The notes beneath the pieces were generated by a model. That model was not told the DNA's origin, searched no databases, and saw nothing but the letters and a program-made list of their open reading frames with translations. The translations under genes were made by a program, and so were the position numbers. This document shows, one piece after another, positions 9,456 through 17,672 of a DNA stretch of 62,224 bases. This DNA comes from Candidatus Krumholzibacteriota bacterium (lineage in GTDB: Bacteria > Krumholzibacteriota > Krumholzibacteriia > LZORAL124-64-63): positions 1-62,224 of the forward strand of contig JAJRWA010000229.1 of NCBI GenBank assembly GCA_024277025.1, in the 5' to 3' direction. How positions within the stretch are numbered: position 1 is the stretch's first letter; each line of letters starts with the position of its first letter.

Positions 9456-9905
9456 ATGCTCAAGTTGAACAATATCGGCGCCCCCAAGGGTGCCAACCGG
9501 GACAAGAAGCGGCGTGGTCGCGGTCCGGGCTCAGGCCAGGGCAAGACCGGTGGCCGGGGTCACAAGGGTCAGAAGGCTCGCTCCGGCGGCGGCATCCCGC
9601 CCTGGTTCGAGGGTGGTCAGATGCCTCTGAATCGGCGGCTGCCGAAGCGGGGCTTCACCAACATCTTCAAGAAGACCTTCCAGCTGGTGAACCTGGACGA
9701 CCTGGACGCGCGCGTCGAGGCCGGTACCAAGGTCGACGGTGCCGTGCTGGCTGCCGCCGGTCTGGTCAAGTACGCCGACCGCCCGGTGAAGCTGCTGGGT
9801 CGGGGCAAGGTCGAGAAGTCGTTCCAGATCGAGGTCGCCAAGGCGAGCAAGTCGGCCGTGGCCGCGGTGGAAGCCGCCGGCGGATCGGTCACCGTCACCG
9901 GTTGA
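9456..9905 (+). CDS. rplO: 50S ribosomal protein L15
   Basis: 149 residues. The Gly/Arg/Lys-rich N-terminal extension (RGRGPGSGQGKTGGRGHKGQ) and EGGQMPLNRRLPKRGFTNIF are L15 signatures. L15 is a late 50S assembly protein. The ATG follows AGAGGTGAAGTAGTC. Confidence 0.98.
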   Translation: MLKLNNIGAPKGANRDKKRRGRGPGSGQGKTGGRGHKGQKARSGGGIPPWFEGGQMPLNRRLPKRGFTNIFKKTFQLVNLDDLDARVEAGTKVDGAVLAAAGLVKYADRPVKLLGRGKVEKSFQIEVAKASKSAVAAVEAAGGSVTVTG

Positions 9906-9943
9906 GAGAACTCGGGTAACGTCCAGACAAAGGAAGCTTCGCT

Positions 9944-11248
9944 TTGAATATTACCGGCAGTTACCAAAGCATGTTCAGGATCCCCGAACTGAAACGGCGG
10001 CTCCTGTTCACCGGCATGATCCTGTTGATCTACCGCCTGGGTGGGCACATTCCCACGCCGGGCATCAATCGTGCCGCCCTCGCCTCGTTCTTCGACTCCC
10101 AGTCGGGTTCGCTGATGGGGCTGTACGACATGTTCTCGGGCGGCAACCTGAAGAACGCCACCGTCTTCGCCCTGGGCATCATGCCCTATATCAGTGCCTC
10201 GATCATCTTCCAGCTGCTGCAGGCAGTTGTGCCGTATTTCGAGAAACTGGCCAAGGAAGGTGAAGAGGGCCGCAAGAAGATCACCCAGTACACGCGCTTT
10301 GGTACCGTGGCGCTGGCTTTGATCCAGAGTTTCGGCATGGCTGCGGGGCTGGAGCAGATGAGCGGCGGCATCGTCACCACGCCGGGCATCGGGTTCAAGC
10401 TGTTGACGACGATCACCCTGACCGCCGGTACGGTCTTTGTCATGTGGCTGGGTGAGCAGATCACCGAGCAGGGCATCGGCAACGGCATCTCGCTGATCAT
10501 CTTCATCGGTATCGTGGCCCGCTATCCGACCGATATCCTGAATACGGCGCAACAGCTGGCCAGCGGCGACATGCATATCATCAAGGCGTTGCTGATTGCG
10601 GCTTTCATGTTGTTTGTCATCGGCGGGATCATAGCGATCACCCAGGGGGCCCGCAAGATTCCGGTCCAGTACGCCAAGAAGATCGTGGGCCGCCGGGTGT
10701 ACGGCGGGGCCAATACCCATATCCCGCTGAAGGTCAACACCGCCGGCGTGATCCCCATCATCTTCGCCCAGTCGATCATCATGTTCCCGGCCACGCTGAT
10801 GAACATTTTTCCGGACGTGGGGTTCTTCACCACTCTCGGCGGGCTGTTCCGGCCGCCCAATCCGGTCTACGTGATCGTCTATTCGACGTTGATCATCCTG
10901 TTCGCCTACTTCTACACCGCGGTTATTCTCAATCCGGTCGATCTGGCGGACAACATGAAGAAGAACAGCGGCTTTATTCCCGGCGTGCGTCCGGGCAAGA
11001 AGACCGCCGAGTATATCGACCGCGTCCTGACGCGGGTTACCCTGCCTGGTGCGGTCTTCCTGGCGATCATTGCGATTCTGCCGGACATGATGATCAGCTT
11101 CCTGCAGGTACAGTTCTACTTCGGCGGTACCGGCCTGCTGATTGTGGTCGGTGTGGCGCTTGATACGCTGCAGCAGATCGAGTCCCACCTCGTGATGCGT
11201 CATTACGACGGCTTCATGAGCAAGGGTCGTCTGCGGGCGCGGAGGTAG
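9944..11248 (+). CDS. secY: Preprotein translocase channel SecY
   Basis: 434 residues, the normal SecY length. SecY is the central pore of the Sec translocon in the cytoplasmic membrane. About ten hydrophobic segments are visible. The N-terminal part contains FTGMILLIYRLGGHIPTPGI, then a plug-like segment GLYDMFSGGNLKNATVFALG, and the cytosolic loops near NMKKNSGFIPGVRPGKKTAE contact SecA and the ribosome. The start is a TTG 7 bases after AAAGGAAG. SecE and SecG are not in the window. Confidence 0.98.
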   Translation: MNITGSYQSMFRIPELKRRLLFTGMILLIYRLGGHIPTPGINRAALASFFDSQSGSLMGLYDMFSGGNLKNATVFALGIMPYISASIIFQLLQAVVPYFEKLAKEGEEGRKKITQYTRFGTVALALIQSFGMAAGLEQMSGGIVTTPGIGFKLLTTITLTAGTVFVMWLGEQITEQGIGNGISLIIFIGIVARYPTDILNTAQQLASGDMHIIKALLIAAFMLFVIGGIIAITQGARKIPVQYAKKIVGRRVYGGANTHIPLKVNTAGVIPIIFAQSIIMFPATLMNIFPDVGFFTTLGGLFRPPNPVYVIVYSTLIILFAYFYTAVILNPVDLADNMKKNSGFIPGVRPGKKTAEYIDRVLTRVTLPGAVFLAIIAILPDMMISFLQVQFYFGGTGLLIVVGVALDTLQQIESHLVMRHYDGFMSKGRLRARR

Positions 11249-11253
11249 CAGTC

Positions 11254-11922
11254 GTGAGAATCGTCATCATGGGCCCTCCGGGCGTGGGCAAGGGCACGCA
11301 GTCCCACCAGATCGTGCGCGACAAGGGTGTTACCCACATCTCGACGGGTGACATCCTGCGCATCGCGATCCGGCGCGGCACCGAACTGGGCAAGAAAGTC
11401 CAGAAGGTGATGAATGCCGGCGACCTGGTCAGTGACGAGCTCATGATGGAGCTGATCAAACATCGGCTCAGCGAAGACGATGTGAAGACCGGTTGGTTGC
11501 TTGACGGCTTCCCCCGCACGGCGATGCAGGCGGCGGGTCTGGCCGAACTGCTGGACGATATCGACCAGAAAGTGGACATGGTGCTGGTGATCAGCGCCCC
11601 GGCGGAGGAGATCGTGCGGCGTCTGGCCGGACGTATCACCTGCCGCGTCTGCAACGAGGTCATGAACCTCGTGGGTCTGGGCAACGAAACGCCCAAGTTC
11701 TGTCCGTTCTGCGGCAACGCCGAGGATGAGAGCAGGCACAAGCCCGCCCTCTACCAGCGGGCTGACGATACGGAAGAGACGATTCGCCACCGCCTGGAGG
11801 TCTTCCGCAAGAAGACCCTGCCGGCCGCCTGGATCCTGGAGGAGCACTATCCTCTGGCGGAGATTGACGGCATGGGCACGGTGGAAGAAGTGGGCAAGCG
11901 GATCGCTGATGTCCTGGAGTAG
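11254..11922 (+). CDS. adk: Adenylate kinase, zinc-LID type
   Basis: 222 residues. Converts ATP + AMP to 2 ADP in the cytosol. The P-loop GPPGVGKGTQ starts at residue 7, and the AMP-binding STGDILR and LLDGFPRT motifs follow. The LID domain carries two Cys pairs (CRVC and CPFC), the tetracysteine zinc-stabilised form. The start is a GTG. It lies 5 bases after secY, and its last 14 bases overlap map. Confidence 0.97.
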   Translation: MRIVIMGPPGVGKGTQSHQIVRDKGVTHISTGDILRIAIRRGTELGKKVQKVMNAGDLVSDELMMELIKHRLSEDDVKTGWLLDGFPRTAMQAAGLAELLDDIDQKVDMVLVISAPAEEIVRRLAGRITCRVCNEVMNLVGLGNETPKFCPFCGNAEDESRHKPALYQRADDTEETIRHRLEVFRKKTLPAAWILEEHYPLAEIDGMGTVEEVGKRIADVLE

Positions 11923-12697
11923 GCAGCAGATCCGTTTGAAGTCAGCCGATCAGGTTGACAAAATGCAGGCCAGCGCCGAGATTTTGGCTTCTGTGTTTCT
12001 CGCTATCCGCGAAATGGTGGCCCCGGGGGTGACTACCGCGGATATCGACGAGGTCATCGAGACCAGGATCAGGGAAGCCGGCTGTGTCCCTTCATTCAAG
12101 GGATACCACGGGTTCCCTGCCTCTGCCTGCATCTCGGTCAACGAGGAAGTCGTCCACGGCATTCCCGGCGACCGCGAGCTGCTGAACGGCGACATCGTCG
12201 GCGTGGATATCGGCCTGATCAAGGATGATTGGCACGCGGACAGTGCCGAGACGATCCCGGTCGGCGAGATCGGCCCCGAGGCCGACAAGCTGTTGCGGGT
12301 GACCAAGGAATGCCTCGAGCGGGGCATCGCCGCCATCGAGGTGGGCCAGCGCGTCTCGGTAATCGGCATGGCGATCGAGCAGCACGCCCGCGCCAATGGT
12401 TTTTCAGTGGTGGAATCCCTGGTGGGGCACGGCATCGGCCGCGAACTGCACGAGGATCCCCAGGTGCCGAATTTCCGGTGCTTCACCATGCCCGACCCCG
12501 TCATGGAGGAGGGACTGGTGATCGCCATCGAGCCGATGATCAATGCCGGCACCAAACGGGTCATGACTGCTCGCGATGAGTGGACGATCCTGACGGCCGA
12601 CCGTGAGCTGTCGGCCCATTTCGAACATACGGTGGCTGTCACCGCCGACGGTCCGCAGATTCTGACCCGGCGTGGCACGGGCACCGCGGCATTCTGA
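11909..12697 (+). CDS. map: Methionine aminopeptidase, type I
   Basis: 262 residues from the ATG at 11909 inside the end of adk, giving the expected beginning IRLKSADQVDKMQ. The open frame extends further into adk but without family similarity. Removes the initiator Met from nascent proteins. The five metal ligands are visible in order: the Asp pair in GVDIGLIKDDWHADSAE, His in GHGIGRELHEDP, Glu in AIEPMI and Glu in SAHFEHTVAVT. The substrate-pocket His is in KGYHGFPASACISVNEE. The adk-map-infA order is classical. Confidence 0.96.
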   Translation: MSWSRQQIRLKSADQVDKMQASAEILASVFLAIREMVAPGVTTADIDEVIETRIREAGCVPSFKGYHGFPASACISVNEEVVHGIPGDRELLNGDIVGVDIGLIKDDWHADSAETIPVGEIGPEADKLLRVTKECLERGIAAIEVGQRVSVIGMAIEQHARANGFSVVESLVGHGIGRELHEDPQVPNFRCFTMPDPVMEEGLVIAIEPMINAGTKRVMTARDEWTILTADRELSAHFEHTVAVTADGPQILTRRGTGTAAF

Positions 12698-12709
12698 GAG
12701 GCGTAAGGT

Positions 12710-12928
12710 ATGGCGAAAGAAGAAGGAATCAGTGTCGAGGGGACGGTCGTCGAGGCCCTGCCCAACGCCATGTTCCAGGTGAAATTGGAAAACGAGCACG
12801 TGGTGCTCGCCCATGTCTCGGGCAAGATGCGTATGCACTTCATTCGCATCCTGCCGGGCGACAAGGTGACCGTCGAATTGAGTCCCTACGACTTGACGCG
12901 CGGCCGGATCACCTATCGCTACAAATAG
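12710..12928 (+). CDS. infA: Translation initiation factor IF-1
   Basis: 72 residues, the standard IF-1 length, a single S1/OB-fold domain. It blocks the A site during 30S initiation. [20 protein letters not shown] and [15 protein letters not shown] are family signatures. The ATG follows GAGGCGTAAGGT. It stands 12 bases after map. Confidence 0.98.
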   Translation: MAKEEGISVEGTVVEALPNAMFQVKLENEHVVLAHVSGKMRMHFIRILPGDKVTVELSPYDLTRGRITYRYK

Positions 12929-12983
12929 AGTTCGGATTCTGCCACGGCCCTGCGGGGCTGAGGCCTGATCAGGAGGAAGAGCA

Positions 12984-13097
12984 ATGAAAGTTCGCAGTTC
13001 GGTCAAGAAGATCTGCCCGAAATGCAAGGTTATCCGGCGCAAGGGCGTCGTGCGTGTGATTTGCGTCACGCGTCGGCACAATCAGCGTCAGGGTTAG
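12984..13097 (+). CDS. rpmJ: 50S ribosomal protein L36, zinc-binding type
   Basis: 37 residues, too short for usual ORF cut-offs. The frame reads [20 protein letters not shown], then [17 protein letters not shown]. The zinc ligands C11, C14, C27 and H32 are all present (C-plus form). A strong AGGAGGAAGAG ribosome binding site precedes the ATG. Confidence 0.97.
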   Translation: MKVRSSVKKICPKCKVIRRKGVVRVICVTRRHNQRQG

Positions 13098-13168
13098 TAG
13101 GCGGGAGCTCCCCCGGACGACGGCGTAACGAGTCCGGAATCTGGAGCCGTAACAGGACGAAAGGAGCC

Positions 13169-13537
13169 ATGGTGGCGCGTATTGCCGGTGTGGATATTCC
13201 TAACAACAAGAGGATTTCGACGTCGCTGACGTACATCTTCGGTATCGGTGACCACCGAGCGATTGAGATCTGTACCAAAGCGAGCATCGACCCCGAGACC
13301 AAGACCCGGGATCTGACCGAAGAGCAGACCAGGGGCATCATCGGGATCCTCGACAAGGAATATCAGGTCGAAGGTACCTTGCGTACCGAAATTGCAATGA
13401 ACATCCAGCGTCTGATGGACATTGGCTGTTATCGGGGTCTGCGGCACAGGCGGAAGCTGCCTTGCCGTGGCCAGAACACGAAGAACAATGCCCGTACCCG
13501 CAAAGGTCCGAAGGGCCGGCCCGGTGGCAAGAAGTAA
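13169..13537 (+). CDS. rpsM: 30S ribosomal protein S13
   Basis: 122 residues from the ATG at 13169, which has AAAGGAGCC just before it. The longer open frame upstream runs over rpmJ and is not used. S13 contacts both tRNAs in the head. [20 protein letters not shown] and the C-terminal [18 protein letters not shown] are signatures. Confidence 0.97.
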   Translation: MVARIAGVDIPNNKRISTSLTYIFGIGDHRAIEICTKASIDPETKTRDLTEEQTRGIIGILDKEYQVEGTLRTEIAMNIQRLMDIGCYRGLRHRRKLPCRGQNTKNNARTRKGPKGRPGGKK

Positions 13538-13588
13538 CCGGACGGCATTTTAGGTAAGAAGGCGCGGTGACGTGCCAGGAGGTTGAAA

Positions 13589-13990
13589 GTGGCTACTGCC
13601 AAGGACAAGGGTAAGGCGAAGAAGTCCAAGAAGAAGAAGTTGGACAGCGTGGGCGTGGCCCACGTGAAATCCAGCTTCAACAACACCCTGATCACAATGA
13701 CCGATCTGCAGGGTAACGTCATCACCTGGTCGTCCGGTGGACACCAGGGTCGTTACAAGGGCAGTCGCAAGAGCACGGCTTTCGCCGCGCAGCTGGCCGC
13801 AAGGTTCTGCGCGCAGGAAGTCATGTCCGGCGGCATGCGCAAGGTCGAGGTTTGGGTGAAGGGCCCGGGCTCGGGGCGGGAAGCCGCCGTTCGCAGCCTG
13901 AAGGCCGAAGGTCTGGAAGTTACCCGGATCAAGGACTGCACCGCTATCCCGCACAATGGCTGCCGGCCCAAAAAGCGCCGTCGGCTGTAG
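13589..13990 (+). CDS. rpsK: 30S ribosomal protein S11
   Basis: 133 residues from a GTG at 13589. A TTG at 13583 is in frame but touches the AGGAGG ribosome binding site (13577-13582), which is ideally spaced for the GTG. The N-terminus is a short Lys-rich run ([10 protein letters not shown]). The core [20 protein letters not shown] and the C-terminal [16 protein letters not shown] are diagnostic. S11 lies on the 30S platform at the E site. Confidence 0.96.
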   Translation: MATAKDKGKAKKSKKKKLDSVGVAHVKSSFNNTLITMTDLQGNVITWSSGGHQGRYKGSRKSTAFAAQLAARFCAQEVMSGGMRKVEVWVKGPGSGREAAVRSLKAEGLEVTRIKDCTAIPHNGCRPKKRRRL

Positions 13991-14003
13991 AATAGTTTTA
14001 ATG

Positions 14004-14034
14004 GAACGACGCCGGATGAGAACCGCAGTCGTTC
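14004..14034 (+). other. Inverted repeat in the rpsD leader
   Basis: GAACGAC (14004-14010) and GTCGTTC (14028-14034) form a 7 bp stem ending immediately before the rpsD Shine-Dalgarno AGGAGG (14035-14040). A short inner CGG/CCG pairing is possible. S4 is a translational autoregulator in several bacteria, so this could be its target. That is inference from position only. Confidence 0.4.
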
Positions 14035-14049
14035 AGGAGGTTCGTAAGA

Positions 14050-14679
14050 ATGGCCAGGTACACAGAGGCGAAGTGCAAGCTTTGCCGGCGTGAGGGGATG
14101 AAGCTCTTTCTCAAAGGCGAGCGCTGCTACAGCAGCTCTTGTGCCATTGAACGTCGGCCCTATGGGCCCGGCGAGCATGGCCGTCGCCGTGGGCGTAAAC
14201 CCTCGGACTACAAACTTCAGCTTCGTGAGAAGCAGAAGGTCCGTTCAATCTATGGTGTGCTGGAGCGCCAGTTCCGTCTGTACTTCGCGGAAGCGAACAG
14301 GCGGCAGGGCGCTACCGGCGAGAACCTTTTCACTCTCCTGGAACAGCGTCTGGACAGTGTTCTGTACCGCATGGGCTTTGCGCCCAGCCGGTCCAGTGCC
14401 CGCCAGCTGATCCGGCACAAGCACGTGCTGGTCGACGGCGGCGTGTGCGATATCCCCAGCCGCCAGGTCAGCGTGGGCCAGGCTGTGAGCATCCGCACCA
14501 AGAGCCACAACATCCCGCAGATCGTCGATTCGATCAAGGCCAACGCCAAGCGCGACCGGCTTCCCTTCGTTGAGGTGGATGAAAAGAAGCTGACTGGACA
14601 GTTGTTGTCCGAGCCCCAGCTGAGCGATTTGCCTATCCCGATCCAGGAAAACCCGATCGTGGAGCTCTACTCGAAGTAA
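14050..14679 (+). CDS. rpsD: 30S ribosomal protein S4, zinc-binding type
   Basis: 209 residues. S4 starts 30S assembly and can repress its own translation. The N-terminal domain carries four Cys (CKLC at residues 9-12, then C26 and C31 in ERCYSSSC), the zinc-containing C-plus form. The S4 RNA-binding domain follows (RLDSVLYRMGFAPSRSSARQ, then LIRHKHVLVDGG). Strong ribosome binding site AGGAGG. It lies between rpsK and rpoA as in the alpha operon. Confidence 0.98.
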   Translation: MARYTEAKCKLCRREGMKLFLKGERCYSSSCAIERRPYGPGEHGRRRGRKPSDYKLQLREKQKVRSIYGVLERQFRLYFAEANRRQGATGENLFTLLEQRLDSVLYRMGFAPSRSSARQLIRHKHVLVDGGVCDIPSRQVSVGQAVSIRTKSHNIPQIVDSIKANAKRDRLPFVEVDEKKLTGQLLSEPQLSDLPIPIQENPIVELYSK

Positions 14680-14700
14680 GAAGCTGCTCAGCAGGAAGGG

Positions 14701-15711
14701 ATGGAAGAGTCTATGAAGTGGGTCAACATGATGATGCCCGAACCGGTTCGGGTGAATACGGAAACGCAGTCCGGCACTTTTGCCGAGGTGGAGATCGCGC
14801 CGTTGGAGCGTGGTTTCGGCCACACGCTGGGCAATGCCCTGCGGCGGACGCTGCTTTCCTCGATGCATGGTCACGGGATCACCGCGGTTCAGATCGAAGG
14901 CGTCAAGCACGAGCTGAGCACGGTGCCCGGGGTTCTCGAGGATGTCACCGACATCGTCCTGAATCTCAAGCAGGTCGTTTTCAACCTGTCCGACGCGCCG
15001 TCCGGATGGGCGACCATCGAGGCTGACGGTCCCGGTCCTGTGACCGCCGGCCTGATCAACGGCAACCCCGAGCTCGAGGTGGCCAATCCCGATCACGTGA
15101 TCTGCACGCTGACGGAAAAAGAGAAGTTCAGTGCCCGGGTGTACATCGACACCGGCCGGGGCTATGTGGATCGCGAACAGCACCACATCCCCGACGAGAT
15201 GATCGGTGTGATCCGCCTGGATACGAACTACTCGCCCGTGCGCAAGGTCAGCTTCCGGGTCGAGGATACCCGGGTCGGCCAGCGGACGGATTACGACAAG
15301 CTCATCATCGGCATCACGACCAATGGTGCCGTGCGCCCCGAGGATGCCGTCGGCTTCTCGGCCAAGATCCTCAAGGACCAGCTGCAGACTTTCATCAACT
15401 TCGACGAGGCGCCGATCGACGCCCAGGAAGTTGAAGTGAACGAGGAGCAGGAGCGTCTGGTGGAGCTGCTTTCGCGCAACGTCGAGGAACTGGAACTCTC
15501 GGTCCGTTCGGCCAACTGTCTGAAGAGCGGTCACATCAAGACCCTCTTCGATCTGGTGACCAAGAACGAGCAGGAGATGCTCAAGTTCCGCAACTTCGGG
15601 CGCAAGAGCCTCAACGAAATCGGTGAAATTCTCGAGGGCATGGAACTGACGTTCGGTATGTCCTTTGATCCGGAAGTCAGCGACAGGGTTCGCGAGGCGA
15701 CCAGCAACTAG
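14701..15711 (+). CDS. rpoA: RNA polymerase alpha subunit
   Basis: 336 residues from the ATG at 14701. An ATG at 14713 ([11 protein letters not shown]), with GGAAGAG before it, is an equally good start. The N-terminal domain for dimerisation and core assembly includes [20 protein letters not shown]. The C-terminal domain that touches UP elements and activators includes [20 protein letters not shown] and [12 protein letters not shown]. Nothing unusual in length or motifs. Confidence 0.98.
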   Translation: MEESMKWVNMMMPEPVRVNTETQSGTFAEVEIAPLERGFGHTLGNALRRTLLSSMHGHGITAVQIEGVKHELSTVPGVLEDVTDIVLNLKQVVFNLSDAPSGWATIEADGPGPVTAGLINGNPELEVANPDHVICTLTEKEKFSARVYIDTGRGYVDREQHHIPDEMIGVIRLDTNYSPVRKVSFRVEDTRVGQRTDYDKLIIGITTNGAVRPEDAVGFSAKILKDQLQTFINFDEAPIDAQEVEVNEEQERLVELLSRNVEELELSVRSANCLKSGHIKTLFDLVTKNEQEMLKFRNFGRKSLNEIGEILEGMELTFGMSFDPEVSDRVREATSN

Positions 15712-15716
15712 GACGG

Positions 15717-15734
15717 CGGCCGCTGCGGCGGCCG
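15717..15734 (+). other. Hairpin between rpoA and rplQ
   Basis: GGCCGC and GCGGCC flank a 4-base loop TGCG, with an additional C-G pair outside, just after the rpoA stop. No T-run follows. It may modulate rplQ expression or simply mark an mRNA processing site. Confidence 0.35.
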
Positions 15735-15770
15735 GACCGAACTTAAATAGTCAGAGGATGGAATAGAGTC

Positions 15771-16352
15771 ATGCGACACAATGTCTCCGGACGTAAACTG
15801 AACCGCACCCCGGCCCATCGCAAGATGCTGTACCGGAACCTGGTCACCGCGCTGTTCAAGCACGAGCGGATCCAGACCACGGTGCCCAAGGCCAAAGAGG
15901 CCCGCATTGTCGCCGAGAAGCTGATCTCCAAGGCCAAGAAGGGTGATCTGCATTCGCGGCGCCTGGCGGCCCGCAAGGTCAACGAGCCGGCGGTGCTGCA
16001 GAAGCTGTTTGCCGAGATCGGTCCGCGTTACGCTGACCGTCCGGGCGGCTACACCCGCATCATGCGGATGGGTCCCCGGCGCGGCGACAACGCCGAGATC
16101 GCGATTCTCGAGCTGGTCGACGGCCACCCGAAGCCGAAGGTGACCGATACGCTGAAGCGCAAGCGGGCGCGTAAGATCATGGTGGCCGAGGAGAAGGCCG
16201 AGGCCCAGGCGGCGATCGAGGAAGCGGCGGCCGAGAAGGTCGATGTGGCCGAGGCTGTCAGCGAGGCGGCGACCGATGACGCCGTCGAGGCCGAGACCGA
16301 GGTCAAGGACGAAGCCGAGACGACCGCGGACGAGGAAAAGAAGGAAGACTAG
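15771..16352 (+). CDS. rplQ: 50S ribosomal protein L17 with acidic C-terminal tail
   Basis: 193 residues. The first 120 or so are standard L17 ([20 protein letters not shown], then [20 protein letters not shown]). The last 60 residues are an Ala/Glu/Asp-rich extension, absent from short L17 proteins, resembling the acidic tail of S5 in this window. L17 sits near the tunnel exit. Last gene of the superoperon, followed by a strong terminator. Confidence 0.97.
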   Translation: MRHNVSGRKLNRTPAHRKMLYRNLVTALFKHERIQTTVPKAKEARIVAEKLISKAKKGDLHSRRLAARKVNEPAVLQKLFAEIGPRYADRPGGYTRIMRMGPRRGDNAEIAILELVDGHPKPKVTDTLKRKRARKIMVAEEKAEAQAAIEEAAAEKVDVAEAVSEAATDDAVEAETEVKDEAETTADEEKKED

Positions 16353-16442
16353 ATCTTCCCTTTGCCGGGTTCCGCCTCCGGGGACGACCGCCTGACCAGG
16401 TGGTTGCCCGGCCGAAACCGGATCTGGTGCTCGTCCCGATCT

Positions 16443-16480
16443 GATCCCCCCACGCCTGCGGGTGTGGGGGGATCTCTTTC
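16443..16480 (+). terminator. Intrinsic terminator of the ribosomal superoperon
   Basis: GATCCCCCCAC (16443-16453) pairs perfectly with GTGGGGGGATC (16464-16474) around a 10-base loop, followed by TCTTTC. It lies 90 bases after rplQ and before the oppositely oriented YHS gene. Confidence 0.9.
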
Positions 16481-16495
16481 ATCGGCCAGGGCCTG

Positions 16496-16657
16496 TTACA
16501 GGTGGCGACGCAGGTATTTCCCGGGGTCGGCGTCGAACCGGTTCTTGCAGGACAAGGCGCAGAAATAGTAGACCTTGCCCTCGTGTTCGCTGGTGGCGAC
16601 GGCCACTTCCTTGGCTATTTTCATCCCGCAGACCGGGTCTTTTACACGATCACACAT
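16496..16657 (-). CDS. Small YHS-domain metal-binding protein
   Basis: 53 residues from an ATG with AAAGGTGG before it. A longer open frame upstream lacks similarity. The whole chain is one YHS domain: KDPVCGM near the N-terminus, then GKVYYFCALSCKNRFDADPG. YHS domains bind soft or transition metals such as Cu and Ag and are common in metal resistance loci and P-type ATPases. It is co-oriented with the P-II-like gene upstream and divergent from the RND efflux genes, so a role in copper/silver handling is likely. Confidence 0.85.
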   Translation of the reverse strand: MCDRVKDPVCGMKIAKEVAVATSEHEGKVYYFCALSCKNRFDADPGKYLRRHL

Positions 16658-16701
16658 GAGATTCCACCTTTCATGACGTAGCGTTCGTCCGGTTTGGTTC
16701 G

Positions 16702-17058
16702 TCAGTGTTCGGCAGCGGGGGGGCCAAGGGCCTCGGGACCCCTCTTCCCCGTGCGTACACTCACGCAGTCGCAAACATCGGTCACGACGATGAGACCGTC
16801 GCCCCGGTTGCCCGTGTAGCAGGCAGCTCGGACAAGCGCGACCACCTCCTCGACTTCTTCGCCGGCACACACGTACTCCATTTTGATCATCTGGCTGTAC
16901 CTGCCGATGTGGGGATTCAGTCCGCTCCGGCTGTCCTTCGCCGGGGCCTCCAGGTCACAGACAGCGAAAACCGAGACGTGCCGGAAGTGCTCGTGGTGTA
17001 CGGCGCGAGCCAGGTTGTCAACCATGTCGGCGCGTACGTAAGCGATGATCTGTTTCAT
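16702..17058 (-). CDS. P-II-like signalling protein of the metal-efflux-linked group
   Basis: 118 residues. The start MKQIIAYVRADMVDNLARAV and the C-terminal GNRGDGLIVVTDVCDCVSVR have the P-II ferredoxin-like fold pattern (beta-alpha-beta twice, with a GxxGDG nucleotide-loop-like motif). The T-loop region is not that of GlnB (no clear uridylylated Tyr context). P-II paralogues next to Cus-type RND pumps are a recognised subgroup (PII-NG), and the neighbouring YHS gene and divergent cusCBA-like genes match that context. A role in sensing or tuning metal efflux is inferred, and the ligand is unknown. Confidence 0.8.
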   Translation of the reverse strand: MKQIIAYVRADMVDNLARAVHHEHFRHVSVFAVCDLEAPAKDSRSGLNPHIGRYSQMIKMEYVCAGEEVEEVVALVRAACYTGNRGDGLIVVTDVCDCVSVRTGKRGPEALGPPAAEH

Positions 17059-17342
17059 GTCAGGGCCCCTTCACGTTTCATGGTGATGACGACGTCGGTC
17101 CAACCGGGGTTGCCTCATGCCGGGTAAGCGGCTGTCGCACTGACGCGAGACTTAAATCAGCTCTGGTTAGGCCGGACTGTCGGCGGGGTCACATCGGACC
17201 CGATCAAACACTTCGCTGCAATATCCATACCGCGCCCCTGTAGCCAGTTCGGGCGCCGCTGTACTGTACCCCGTCCGGGCTGCCGACGTCCTGGCCACTT
17301 TGCGGCTGTTGCGAGACGAGCCCGCAGAGCGAGGGACGTTGA

Positions 17343-17372
17343 AGAATATTGTCAAGCTTTTAACAATATTCT
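17343..17372. promoter_or_regulatory. Perfect inverted repeat, candidate operator
   Basis: AGAATATTGT (17343-17352) and ACAATATTCT (17363-17372) are exact reverse complements separated by 10 bases. A/T-rich dyads of this size in a GC-rich divergent region usually bind a dimeric regulator, but a transcriptional hairpin cannot be excluded. No regulator gene is found nearby. Confidence 0.55.
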
Positions 17373-17465
17373 CCGGGTAGCCGGGTGGGGCCGGACCGAC
17401 TGCGCAGGTCACTGGCCTTGCCGTCTGGCGCGCCGTGGCCAATGCCGGCGGTGCGGTCTCAATAG

Positions 17466-17475
17466 AGAATATTGT
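17466..17475 (+). promoter_or_regulatory. Third copy of the AGAATATTGT element
   Basis: An exact direct copy of the 10-base half-site of the upstream inverted repeat. A related AGTATTGTAT lies about 25 bases further on. It overlaps the start of a weak -35-like sequence for the efflux operon, which would suit a repressor or activator half-site. Confidence 0.45.
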
Positions 17476-17672
17476 GTTGTCTCGCCTCGCACTGAAGCAG
17501 TATTGTATAACCCTTGTGGCGCAACACGTGCAACGACAACTGGTTACGAGTTGAGTGCCGTGCGGTATCGTTCTTGCGTCAGGGGATTGCCCTGTTCGAG
17601 AGGACACCTCGTTAACTACTCCCGACTTTCGGCACACATTCTTTCCGTTATCGACACATGGAGGAAGGGCCA

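Larger units (their letters stand above)
17059..17672. other. Divergent intergenic region of the metal-efflux locus
   Basis: 614 bases between the P-II-like gene (leftwards) and the cusC-like gene (rightwards). I find no convincing gene: the open frames here have no ribosome binding site or family signal. The right half is markedly richer in A/T than its surroundings and holds three copies of AGAATATTGT, two as a perfect inverted repeat. A weak promoter-like pair TTGTCT (17477) and TATTGT (17501), 18 bases apart, points towards cusC. Confidence 0.6.

Noticed and set aside
17059-17160. Short peptide frame ahead of the P-II-like gene
   Set aside because: Only a handful of codons before a stop; no evidence of coding.
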